Below are positions 1 to 5,530 of a DNA stretch of 7,595 nt, one piece after another. The notes under the pieces are model-generated. The model saw only the letters and a list, made by a program, of their open reading frames with translations. It searched no databases and had not been told where the DNA came from. The position numbers were made by a program, and so were the translations under genes. Origin of the DNA: Patescibacteria group bacterium (GTDB lineage Bacteria; Patescibacteriota; Microgenomatia; Levybacterales; UBA12049); contig JAUPUR010000063.1 in the NCBI GenBank assembly GCA_030917445.1, positions 1 to 7,595 on the forward strand, in the 5' to 3' direction. The first letter of the stretch is position 1. Each line of letters opens with the position of its first letter.

Positions 1-346
1 AGCGCTTGGTCCTCACGGAATTCAAATCATGGAATTTGTCAAAGCATTTAATGACAAAACAGCTGATCTCAAAGGCAACATCATTCCTGCTGTTATTACA
101 ATTTATGAAGATCGAACTTTCTCATTCATAACCAAAAAACCACCAATCTCTGAAATGATCAAAAAGGCTCTTGGCCGCGGCGGTGCAAGTAACCCAGGGA
201 AAGAAAAAGCAGGAACACTCTCAAGTGCTCAAGTTGAACAAATTGCAAAAGACAAATTAGAGGATCTCAATACTGATAATATCCAAGCAGCATCAAAGAT
301 TGTTGCCGGAGTTGCACGAAGTATGGGTGTGGAGGTAGGAAACTAA
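1..346 (+). CDS. rplK: 50S ribosomal protein L11, 5'-truncated by the window edge
   Basis: L11 sits at the base of the L7/L12 stalk, binds the GTPase-associated region of 23S rRNA and helps elongation factors and RelA act on the ribosome. The reading frame is open from base 2, upstream of the first ATG at 29, and begins with ALGPHGI followed by IMEFVKAFN. This is the conserved join around the L11 N-terminal domain, so ATG 29 is internal and the real start lies outside the window. The remaining 114 residues cover the end of the N-terminal domain, the strand with TFSFITKKPP, and the RNA-binding C-terminal domain ending in ARSMGVEV. The stop is TAA at 344-346. rplA starts one base later, so the two are certainly cotranscribed. 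E. coli L11 is 141 residues, so about 27 N-terminal residues are missing here. Confidence 0.97.
   Translation, partial: ALGPHGIQIMEFVKAFNDKTADLKGNIIPAVITIYEDRTFSFITKKPPISEMIKKALGRGGASNPGKEKAGTLSSAQVEQIAKDKLEDLNTDNIQAASKIVAGVARSMGVEVGN
331..336 (+). promoter_or_regulatory. Shine-Dalgarno site of rplA inside the end of rplK
   Basis: GGAGGT lies within the last codons of rplK, 11 bases before the ATG at 348. It decides the rplA start at 348 and rules out the later in-frame ATG at 579, which has no such site. The overlap suggests that translation of rplK and rplA is coupled. Confidence 0.8.
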
Positions 347-347
347 T

Positions 348-1166
348 ATGGGAAAAATTAGAGTAAAAGCAGTTGGAGACGAAGAATTAGAACAACAGCA
401 ATCTGCTGATGCTAAAAAAAGATCTGATGCAAAAAAAGATCTTCGCCAAGCTGAAACTGAAACTGTTGATGTAGTTGAAAATGTTGCTGAAGAAAAAGCA
501 GTTAATGCTCCAAAAAAAGCTAAAAAAGAGAAATTTCTTAAAGAAGTTGTCAATAAAAGATCAAAATCATATACAAATATGGCAGCTCTTGTTGACCGCA
601 CAAAACTTTATTCTCTTTCTGAAGCAGTAAAAATCCTTCCAACACTCAAAAGAGCAAAATTTGATGAAACAGTGGAACTTCACTTTACCCTCACTGATGG
701 AAGTATGTCAGGAAGTGTCATTCTCCCACACGGTACTGGAAAAGAAATTAGAGTTGCCATCGCAGATGGTGCTGATCAAAAAGCGATTGATGAACTTGTC
801 AAAAAAATTGAATCTGGTACAGTCGATTTTGATGTTCTCATCGCGACACCTGATGCAATGCCAAAACTTGCAAAAGTTGCGCGCGTTCTTGGACCACGAG
901 GACTTATGCCAAATCCAAAAAATGGAACTGTAACGCCAAAACCACAAGAAGCAGCAGAAAAATTTGCAGGTGGTCAAATGAATTACAAAAGTGAAGCGAA
1001 ATCACCTCTTCTTCATGTAGCTATTGGAAAAGTCTCTTTCAAAGAAAATGAAATTCTTGCAAATGCAAAAGCAATGATCGAAGCACTTGATAAAAAGAAG
1101 CTGAAAAAAGTTACGCTTAAAAGCACTATGTCTCCAGCTCTTCATATCGATACTCTCTCGATCTAA
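348..1166 (+). CDS. rplA: 50S ribosomal protein L1 with long charged N-terminal extension
   Basis: L1 forms the mobile L1 stalk, which contacts deacylated tRNA at the E site. In many bacteria it also represses its own operon by binding mRNA. The protein has 272 residues against about 230 in typical bacteria. From about residue 72 it matches the family: VDRTKLYSL, then ILPHGTGKEIRVA, FDVLIATPDAM, VLGPRGLMPNPKNGTVTP and a C-terminal IGKVSF segment. The first 70 or so residues are an extra segment rich in Lys, Glu, Gln and Ala, with no predicted fold I recognise. The start at 348 is supported by the GGAGGT at 331-336. Similar extensions are, as I recall, typical of Microgenomates L1 proteins. 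The extension contains an imperfect tandem repeat at 406-440 with two 7-A runs. No terminator is visible after the stop. Confidence 0.96.
   Translation: MGKIRVKAVGDEELEQQQSADAKKRSDAKKDLRQAETETVDVVENVAEEKAVNAPKKAKKEKFLKEVVNKRSKSYTNMAALVDRTKLYSLSEAVKILPTLKRAKFDETVELHFTLTDGSMSGSVILPHGTGKEIRVAIADGADQKAIDELVKKIESGTVDFDVLIATPDAMPKLAKVARVLGPRGLMPNPKNGTVTPKPQEAAEKFAGGQMNYKSEAKSPLLHVAIGKVSFKENEILANAKAMIEALDKKKLKKVTLKSTMSPALHIDTLSI
406..440 (+). repeat. Imperfect tandem repeat in the rplA extension
   Basis: Two units, CTGATGCTAAAAAAAGAT (406-423) and CTGATGCAAAAAAAGAT (424-440), follow one another and differ by a single T. Both carry a run of seven A. They encode the related peptides ADAKKR and SDAKKD in the charged extension of L1. 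This looks like a slippage or duplication product in low-constraint sequence. Confidence 0.7.
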
Positions 1167-1169
1167 GTC

Positions 1170-1198
1170 TTGCAAATTATTTCCAAACTTCATAACCT
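1170..1198 (+). promoter_or_regulatory. Possible promoter of the NUDIX-HAD gene, leaderless type
   Basis: TTGCAA (1170-1175), a 17-base spacer and TAACCT (1193-1198) lie in the 38-base gap after rplA. The -10 is weak but keeps T1, A2 and T6 and ends six bases before the ATG at 1205, so transcription would start at or next to the start codon. No Shine-Dalgarno sequence precedes the gene. Read-through from rplA is the alternative, since no terminator separates them. Confidence 0.35.
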
Positions 1199-1204
1199 AT
1201 ACCT

Positions 1205-3502
1205 ATGGAACGCACACAACATGAGGAACAAAAACCTAAGGCAGAATTTGACGTAGGTTTTTTTACTATTGATCACCTTTCAACAGACCCTAAAGGATTT
1301 ACCATTAGAACTCGACAAAATCTCTATCGACGTGATCGGGATCCATTAACAGGTCTCCCCTCATCTCCATTAGCACTAACTCCCGAACAAAGAACCAATC
1401 TGAGACGTGGCATGGGCAGTGAAGCTTTTTTCGCACTACCTCAAGACTTTCCCGCAGACAAAAAACCAGAGGTTAAAAAACTTTTCCAACTCAAAGATAA
1501 CGTTGCAACTATGAAAGAGTCAGGAGCTTCAAATGATGAAATCCAGGCAAAACTTGCAGAATTAAGATCACTGACGACAGAGCTTCGTCCATTTCTTAAA
1601 GAAGCTGGACTGCAAAAACGTCTGGGACTTAAAGTAGGTACGAGAAATGTGCAAAAAGTAGGTATTCGACACCTAGATAGAATCGGCAATGAGCTTCTTA
1701 TGGATGTACGACCTGTAAGTTTTCCAGTATATGCAGTTGCAAGTAGCCCTGAAGATTCAGCTGAAGCACTCGATCTTGGAGCTGTGACAGGTACAGCTGG
1801 CATACTTATTACAGCGGATAATAAAATGGTCCTGCAGCAAAGAAGTAAAAAAAATAGTCCGTATGGAGATATGCCTGGTGCGAGCTTTGCAGGAATGTTT
1901 GATGGTGAATATCAAGATGATAAATCAGGAAGGCTAAAAGATGTAACGACAGAGACAGTGAAAAAAAGTTCTGCTGACGAAAGATTTCAAGAAATTGCTA
2001 TTACTGATGAAGATGTTACGGATTTTCGTATTGTAGGGCATGCACGTGATCATGTCAGGGAACACGACGAGTTTCTTCTCCTGGCAAAAACGAAATTAAC
2101 TGCTGCAGAAGTGGCAGAAAAAGCAAAAAACGCTCCTCGAAGCAGTCGTAAGAAAGATGCTGAAGGTGACTTTCACTTTGAAGAAAACTTCATCATTATT
2201 GATGCAACACCAGATGCAATCGAAAAATTAGTGACAGAAGTTAAGTGCCCTCTCCCACCAACTCATACAGCAGCTTATATTGCTGCTGGTTATAATATGA
2301 TATTAGAACGTCCAGTCTCAGAAGGCGGAGGAATACTTTCTGCAAATAGATGGAAAGATGAATTGCAAGCAAAAGTAAAAGCAAACTACGAAACTATGAA
2401 TAAAATCATTCAGAAATATTACCAAGACAACCCTACAAAATTAGATGACAACCTACCGGGCGGCAAACCAAAAAGAAATCCTCAAGGCTATGAACCCTAC
2501 TACACTCCACAAGATCAAGGACTTCCCTCTTTATCTGCTGAACTCCTCAGAACTGGACTGGTAAAACCTGATCTCGTTGATGAGATAAAAGTTGAAACTC
2601 TTAAAGATACAGCTCACCCTGAAAAAGTCTGGCTTTTTGATATTGATGGCGTCATCACCAACGCCACAACCCATGAAGTTGAAGAGCCAGTAATACTTGA
2701 AAATATTCTCAGTTCATTAAAAAAAGGTGAACCTGTTGCTTTCAATACAGGACGAACACTCAACTTTGCACTCCAACATGTCATACCTCACTTACTGAAT
2801 GCAGGCCTCACTGATGAGCAACTTGCAAACTTTTATGCAGTCGGTGAAAAAGGTGCAACAACACTCTTTTTCAAAGATGGACAATTTAAAATGTGGAGAG
2901 ATAAAGAGCTTGTTGTTGACGAATCACTACGAGCAGAACTTGATGACTTTGTAACAAAAGAAGTTGGCGATACAATGTTTCCAGGAGAATCAAAACCCTC
3001 AATGCTTTCCCCTCAGCTTAAAGAAAAACTCTCTCCCGATCTCGTTGATAAATTTTATTCGCAAGATCATGACCGAGTCTACGCATTTGCAAGTGCAATG
3101 ATTGAAGAGCGTGGACTCCAAAAAACGTACAGAGTAGATAAAACAAATATCGCTATTGATGTTGAAAACAGAAGAATGGGTAAAGATCTTGGAGCACGCA
3201 GAATAATTGATTGGCTTAAAATGAGAAATATTGAACCTTCCCACTTTATAGGAGTTGGAGACAGCGGTTCAGATCACGAAATGACAAACGAGCTTTATAA
3301 ACATTCTCAAGAAAGTACGAACACTTCAAAACCAACAGTTGAATTTATTTTTGCAGGTAATAGAGAGAAATTTATGAAATATCTTTTAAGTCTTGATCTT
3401 CCTACTCCATCATACGATGTCGTCTACACCGCTCCTGATACAGAGACCAAACCAATAACAGATAAAAGTTTTGCAGAATACTTAAAAACAAAAACTACTT
3501 AA
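1205..3502 (+). CDS. NUDIX-like / HAD-IIB phosphatase fusion protein
   Basis: A 765-residue soluble protein without signal peptide or membrane segment. Residues 1 to about 170 are of unknown fold. Residues about 174-375 look NUDIX-like: GTAGILITADNKMVLQQRS is the first strand and turn, followed by GDMPGASFAGMFDGE (to E235) and a helix with E250, E259 and E263. The canonical REXXEE is not present, so catalysis by this domain is doubtful. Residues 376-474 form a Pro/Lys-rich linker. From about 475 there is a HAD domain with motif I DIDGV (D479, D481), motif II NTGR (T515), a large cap at about 518-655, motif III K660 and motif IV GVGDSGSD (D686, D690). The cap position and the motif IV form fit type IIB phosphatases such as the Cof and sugar-phosphatase group. 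A phosphatase role is likely, but the substrate is unknown. It lies between rplA and rplJ and shares its terminal TTAA with the convergent gene. Confidence 0.85.
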   Translation: MERTQHEEQKPKAEFDVGFFTIDHLSTDPKGFTIRTRQNLYRRDRDPLTGLPSSPLALTPEQRTNLRRGMGSEAFFALPQDFPADKKPEVKKLFQLKDNVATMKESGASNDEIQAKLAELRSLTTELRPFLKEAGLQKRLGLKVGTRNVQKVGIRHLDRIGNELLMDVRPVSFPVYAVASSPEDSAEALDLGAVTGTAGILITADNKMVLQQRSKKNSPYGDMPGASFAGMFDGEYQDDKSGRLKDVTTETVKKSSADERFQEIAITDEDVTDFRIVGHARDHVREHDEFLLLAKTKLTAAEVAEKAKNAPRSSRKKDAEGDFHFEENFIIIDATPDAIEKLVTEVKCPLPPTHTAAYIAAGYNMILERPVSEGGGILSANRWKDELQAKVKANYETMNKIIQKYYQDNPTKLDDNLPGGKPKRNPQGYEPYYTPQDQGLPSLSAELLRTGLVKPDLVDEIKVETLKDTAHPEKVWLFDIDGVITNATTHEVEEPVILENILSSLKKGEPVAFNTGRTLNFALQHVIPHLLNAGLTDEQLANFYAVGEKGATTLFFKDGQFKMWRDKELVVDESLRAELDDFVTKEVGDTMFPGESKPSMLSPQLKEKLSPDLVDKFYSQDHDRVYAFASAMIEERGLQKTYRVDKTNIAIDVENRRMGKDLGARRIIDWLKMRNIEPSHFIGVGDSGSDHEMTNELYKHSQESTNTSKPTVEFIFAGNREKFMKYLLSLDLPTPSYDVVYTAPDTETKPITDKSFAEYLKTKTT

Positions 3503-4218
3503 CGAGGGAACTGTCTTCTCTCTGTTGCGAGGCTTCGTGTCAGACCTTGTAAAGATTTCACCTGAAGATTTGATATACCATTTTTCGTTGGAATTTCCAC
3601 AACATGAGGCTGTGTTCCAACATATTTTATACCTTCTTGTGTAATTCCATCTCTTCCAACTTTCACTTGAATTCCAGCTTGTGGAATAACTTTTGTACGC
3701 CCAGTAACACTATCTCTATAAATTAAATTTGTATTCATCATTACTTTTCCGCTATGAAGTGCATCTCTTCTCAACATTGCATTGTGTGGATCGTTTCCCA
3801 TACTTTCTGCATATGTTGAATCCTCAACAGATTCTCCTCTTTGTGCTGTTTGCATAAAAAAATTCAACTGCATTTGTGCATTTTCCTCTCCTTCTCCAAA
3901 TGGAGCATCACTTCGTCTACTCAACTTCGCATTATGAACCCCGCTATCATGATCAACTTTTTGATATCGAACATCAAAATCATTAGGATTATCTGTAAAA
4001 TCCTCAAGCATCCCTTGAAGATCTCCAAGTTCCAAAAGATGTCTCTCTGCCTCTTGGCGAGATTTATCCCCCAAATCCCCTTTTTCAATTTCAAATGTGC
4101 TTTCAAGAATTATTCCATAATACGCACTCAATTGGTCAACAAGTACTTGTGTTGTTTCAGGAGCTAAATTACTAGACCTTTCTTGTAATGCTATGCCTTC
4201 TGTCGCCGTTTCTACCAT
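3499..4218 (-). CDS. Hypothetical protein, 239 residues
   Basis: I do not recognise this protein. It reads on the minus strand from ATG at 4218-4216 to TAA at 3501-3499. The N-terminal half is acidic and probably helical (LVDQLSAYYGIILESTFEIE, then EAERHLLELGDLQGMLEDF). The middle has a His/Asp-rich stretch (KVDHDSGVHNAKL), and the C-terminal half looks strand-rich (NTNLIYRDSVTGRTKVIPQ, IQVKVGRDGITQEGIKYVG) with a basic end. There is no signal peptide or membrane segment, so it is probably cytoplasmic. The open frame has a well-placed promoter at 4228-4255 and codon use like its neighbours, which supports a real gene. It converges on the NUDIX-HAD gene and diverges from rplJ. Overlapping open frames on the other strand look like shadows. 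Confidence 0.75.
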   Translation of the reverse strand: MVETATEGIALQERSSNLAPETTQVLVDQLSAYYGIILESTFEIEKGDLGDKSRQEAERHLLELGDLQGMLEDFTDNPNDFDVRYQKVDHDSGVHNAKLSRRSDAPFGEGEENAQMQLNFFMQTAQRGESVEDSTYAESMGNDPHNAMLRRDALHSGKVMMNTNLIYRDSVTGRTKVIPQAGIQVKVGRDGITQEGIKYVGTQPHVVEIPTKNGISNLQVKSLQGLTRSLATERRQFPR

Positions 4219-4227
4219 ATTGAAAAT

Positions 4228-4255
4228 AGTATAACATATTCAATTGACTCTTCAA
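4228..4255 (-). promoter_or_regulatory. Promoter of the 239-residue gene, leaderless type
   Basis: On the minus strand TTGAAG (plus positions 4250-4255), a 16-base spacer and TATACT (4228-4233) are preceded by an extended TGn element. The -10 ends nine bases before the ATG, so the mRNA would have a leader of only about two or three bases. No Shine-Dalgarno sequence is present. Its -35 directly abuts the -35 of the rplJ promoter on the other strand. Confidence 0.65.
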
Positions 4256-4272
4256 GCTCATTCTGCTATCAT
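4244..4272 (+). promoter_or_regulatory. Promoter of the rplJ-rplL operon
   Basis: TTGACT (4244-4249), a 17-base spacer and TATCAT (4267-4272), with an extended TG at 4264-4265, make a near-consensus sigma-70-type promoter. The predicted start, about 4279, places the L10 leader at the very 5' end of the transcript. This fits a separately controlled rplJ-rplL unit. Confidence 0.75.
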
Positions 4273-4278
4273 ACAAAT

Positions 4279-4357
4279 GTCCTAAGACAGTAAGCACACA
4301 CATAAGTCTTACCGAGGAGAAGCATTTAATAGTGCACTCCTCGTGGAGTGTTTTTTT
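4279..4357 (+). promoter_or_regulatory. L10 leader, ribosomal-protein autoregulatory RNA
   Basis: The leader has the hallmarks of the L10 leader family (Rfam L10_leader): CCT-AAGACA-GTAAG on the 5' side and CTTAC-CGAGG on the 3' side. GTAAG (4290-4294) pairs with CTTAC (4308-4312), and CCT (4281-4283) can pair with AGG (4315-4317) across an asymmetric AAGACA/CG internal loop, the expected kink-turn-like L10 binding site. An alternative stem, AAGAC (4284-4288) with GTCTT (4306-4310), is also possible. Downstream, CGAGGAG (4313-4319) pairs perfectly with CTCCTCG (4337-4343) as an antiterminator, extended by GCA/TGC (4322-4324, 4333-4335). It competes with the terminator at 4335-4357. Inference: excess L10 or L10-L12 complex binds the first hairpin, takes up the AGG and lets the terminator form. 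Confidence 0.85.
4335..4357 (+). terminator. Attenuator of rplJ-rplL, also occluding a Shine-Dalgarno site
   Basis: CACTCC (4335-4340), loop TCGT and GGAGTG (4345-4350) form a perfect 6-bp stem, followed by seven T (4351-4357). The 3' arm contains the only GGAG near the start of rplJ, so the same hairpin can stop transcription and hide the ribosome site. It is mutually exclusive with the antiterminator at 4313-4343. Confidence 0.85.
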
Positions 4358-4387
4358 ATGGACATAAAAGTATGGGAGACGAAGTAA
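4358..4387 (+). CDS. Possible 9-residue upstream peptide overlapping the rplJ start
   Basis: ATG at 4358 opens MDIKVWETK and stops at TAA 4385-4387, 13 bases past the rplJ ATG at 4372 and in another frame. GGAG at 4345-4348 is nine bases before this ATG, better spaced than for rplJ itself, which has no Shine-Dalgarno sequence of its own. It may couple ribosome entry to rplJ, or it may simply be a chance short frame. No homology can be judged at this length. Confidence 0.3.
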   Translation: MDIKVWETK

Positions 4388-4917
4388 AAAAAATCAGTCA
4401 AAATAGACAAAATAAAGAAACCCTCGTTGGTGAACTTTCTGAAAGAGTTGAAAGATCTAAAGCTTTTGTTTTTACCAACTACCAAGGCCTCACACACCAA
4501 CAAATTGAAGGTCTCAAAAGAGCTGCAAAAAAATTAAATGCTGAGTATGTTGTTGTTAAAAATACACTCATGCTTATTTCACTTCAAAAATTCAATCTTT
4601 CAGATGAAGATAAAAAACACTTTGAACAACCAACTGCAACTCTCTTTATCTACGATGATCTTATTGAGCCTTTAAAAGAACTTCAAAAAGTTGTCAAACA
4701 ATTCCAACTTCCTGCAGTCAAAATGGGTATTTTTGAAAATCATCCAATTACAGCTGAAGAAGTTGTAACACTTTCAAATCTTCCTCCACTTCCAGTATTA
4801 AGAGGACAACTTTTGGGTATGATGATCTCACCAATCCAAGGACTTCACCGTGCACTCTCATGGAATATGCAATCACTTGTTATGACACTCAATGCAATCG
4901 CCCAGAAAAAGGGTTAA
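4372..4917 (+). CDS. rplJ: 50S ribosomal protein L10
   Basis: L10 anchors the L7/L12 dimers to the ribosome and forms the stalk base with L11. The 181-residue protein has the expected pattern: ETLVGELSERVERSKAFVF, the conserved TNYQGLTHQQIEGLKR, VVVKNTLM in the N-terminal RNA-binding domain, LPPLPVLRGQLLGMM, and a C-terminal helix (residues about 155-181) that binds L12. The frame is open upstream to a GTG at 4348, but that codon lies in the attenuator stem. ATG 4372 gives a normal-length N-terminus and is preferred. rplL follows after 19 bases. Expression is controlled by the leader upstream. Confidence 0.96.
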   Translation: MGDEVKKISQNRQNKETLVGELSERVERSKAFVFTNYQGLTHQQIEGLKRAAKKLNAEYVVVKNTLMLISLQKFNLSDEDKKHFEQPTATLFIYDDLIEPLKELQKVVKQFQLPAVKMGIFENHPITAEEVVTLSNLPPLPVLRGQLLGMMISPIQGLHRALSWNMQSLVMTLNAIAQKKG

Positions 4918-4926
4918 AGGAGGTGA
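4917..4926 (+). promoter_or_regulatory. Near-perfect Shine-Dalgarno site of rplL
   Basis: AAGGAGGTGA overlaps the last base of the rplJ stop codon and complements the usual 16S rRNA 3' end over ten bases. It lies ten bases before ATG 4937. It fixes the rplL start at 4937 rather than the in-frame ATG at 4892 inside rplJ, and fits the need for several L12 copies per ribosome. Confidence 0.9.
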
Positions 4927-4936
4927 ACAGATACAT

Positions 4937-5323
4937 ATGGCAAAAATAAATAAAGAAGAATTAATGAGCGCAATCGAAGAAATGTCTGTTCTCGAACTTT
5001 CAGATCTCGTTAAAGCACTCGAAGAAAAATTTGGCGTTTCAGCAGCAGCTATGGCCGTAGCAGCTCCAGCAGCAGCTCCAGCAGCAGATGCAGCACCTGC
5101 AGAAGAACAAACATCATTTAATGTTATTCTTGCAAGTTCAGGCGCAAACAAGATCGGCGTTATTAAGGCAATTCGGGAACTCGTTCCTACACTTGGTCTT
5201 AAAGAAGCAAAAGATCTCGCTGATACAGCACCAAAAGAAGTTCTCACAGGAGTTAATAAAAAAACTGCTGATGAAGCAAAGGAAAAACTTACAGCAGCAG
5301 GTGGAACTGTCGAGCTCAAGTAA
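4937..5323 (+). CDS. rplL: 50S ribosomal protein L7/L12
   Basis: L7/L12 is the multicopy stalk protein that recruits elongation and initiation factors. The 128-residue protein has three clear parts. Residues 1-38 are the N-terminal dimer and L10-binding domain (KEELMSAIEEMSVLELSDLV). Residues about 39-62 are an Ala/Pro-rich hinge (SAAAMAVAAPAAAPAADAAP). The rest is the C-terminal factor-binding domain with FNVILASSGANKIGVIKAIR and GLKEAKDLADTAPKEV. Length and order match the family (121 residues in E. coli). An in-frame extension to 4892 overlaps rplJ and lacks support. The gene ends in TAA, followed by a hairpin and a strong terminator. Confidence 0.97.
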   Translation: MAKINKEELMSAIEEMSVLELSDLVKALEEKFGVSAAAMAVAAPAAAPAADAAPAEEQTSFNVILASSGANKIGVIKAIRELVPTLGLKEAKDLADTAPKEVLTGVNKKTADEAKEKLTAAGGTVELK

Positions 5324-5331
5324 CAAATTTA

Positions 5332-5347
5332 TCAGCCCTATGGCTGA
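5332..5347 (+). other. Small hairpin after rplL
   Basis: TCAGCC (5332-5337), loop CTAT, GGCTGA (5342-5347): a perfect 6-bp stem nine bases after the rplL stop and four bases before the terminator stem. No T run follows, so it is not a terminator itself. It may protect the mRNA 3' end. Confidence 0.5.
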
Positions 5348-5350
5348 AGA

Positions 5351-5398
5351 CCTCGTCCTTTTACAATCATTATGATTTTACCTGGACGAGGTTTTTTT
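5351..5398 (+). terminator. Intrinsic terminator of rplJ-rplL
   Basis: CCTCGTCC (5351-5358) pairs perfectly with GGACGAGG (5384-5391), followed by seven T (5392-5398). The 25-base interior carries a small second stem, AATCA-TTA-TGATT (5365-5377). This isolates the ribosomal operon from the FabH-like gene. Confidence 0.92.
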
Positions 5399-5421
5399 GT
5401 AGCATTTTTTAAAAGAATATG

Positions 5422-5430
5422 TAATCCACA
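5422..5430 (+). other. DnaA-box-like 9-mer, one mismatch
   Basis: TAATCCACA differs at one position from the consensus DnaA box TTATCCACA. It lies in the AT-rich gap between the rplL terminator and the FabH-like gene. Alone it is weak evidence, but related boxes lie on the other side of that gene. Confidence 0.3.
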
Positions 5431-5495
5431 TTATATTGATTTAATAACTTGATATTAATTATTCGTATACATTTTCAAAAACTCATAATACTCGA

Positions 5496-5524
5496 TTGCT
5501 TTTCCAAAGATGTGATGCTATTAT
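5496..5524 (+). promoter_or_regulatory. Promoter of the FabH-like gene, leaderless type
   Basis: TTGCTT (5496-5501), a 17-base spacer and TATTAT (5519-5524), with an extended TGC at 5516-5518. The -10 ends six bases before ATG 5531, so the predicted transcription start is the A of the start codon. No Shine-Dalgarno sequence is present. Confidence 0.7.
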
Positions 5525-5530
5525 CCAGAT

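Noticed and set aside
29..346. Rplk starting at ATG 29
   Set aside because: The frame is open to base 2 and already reads conserved L11 residues (ALGPHGI), so ATG 29 is internal.
4348..4371. GTG 4348 as start of rplJ
   Set aside because: It lies in the terminator stem and adds eight residues unlike L10; ATG 4372 gives a normal N-terminus.
4892..4936. Longer rplL start at ATG 4892
   Set aside because: It lies inside rplJ, while a near-perfect Shine-Dalgarno site precedes ATG 4937, where the L7/L12 sequence begins.
4873..5319. 148-residue frame antisense to rplL
   Set aside because: It mirrors the Ala-rich rplL hinge in a Ser/Ala-rich shadow and has no start signals.
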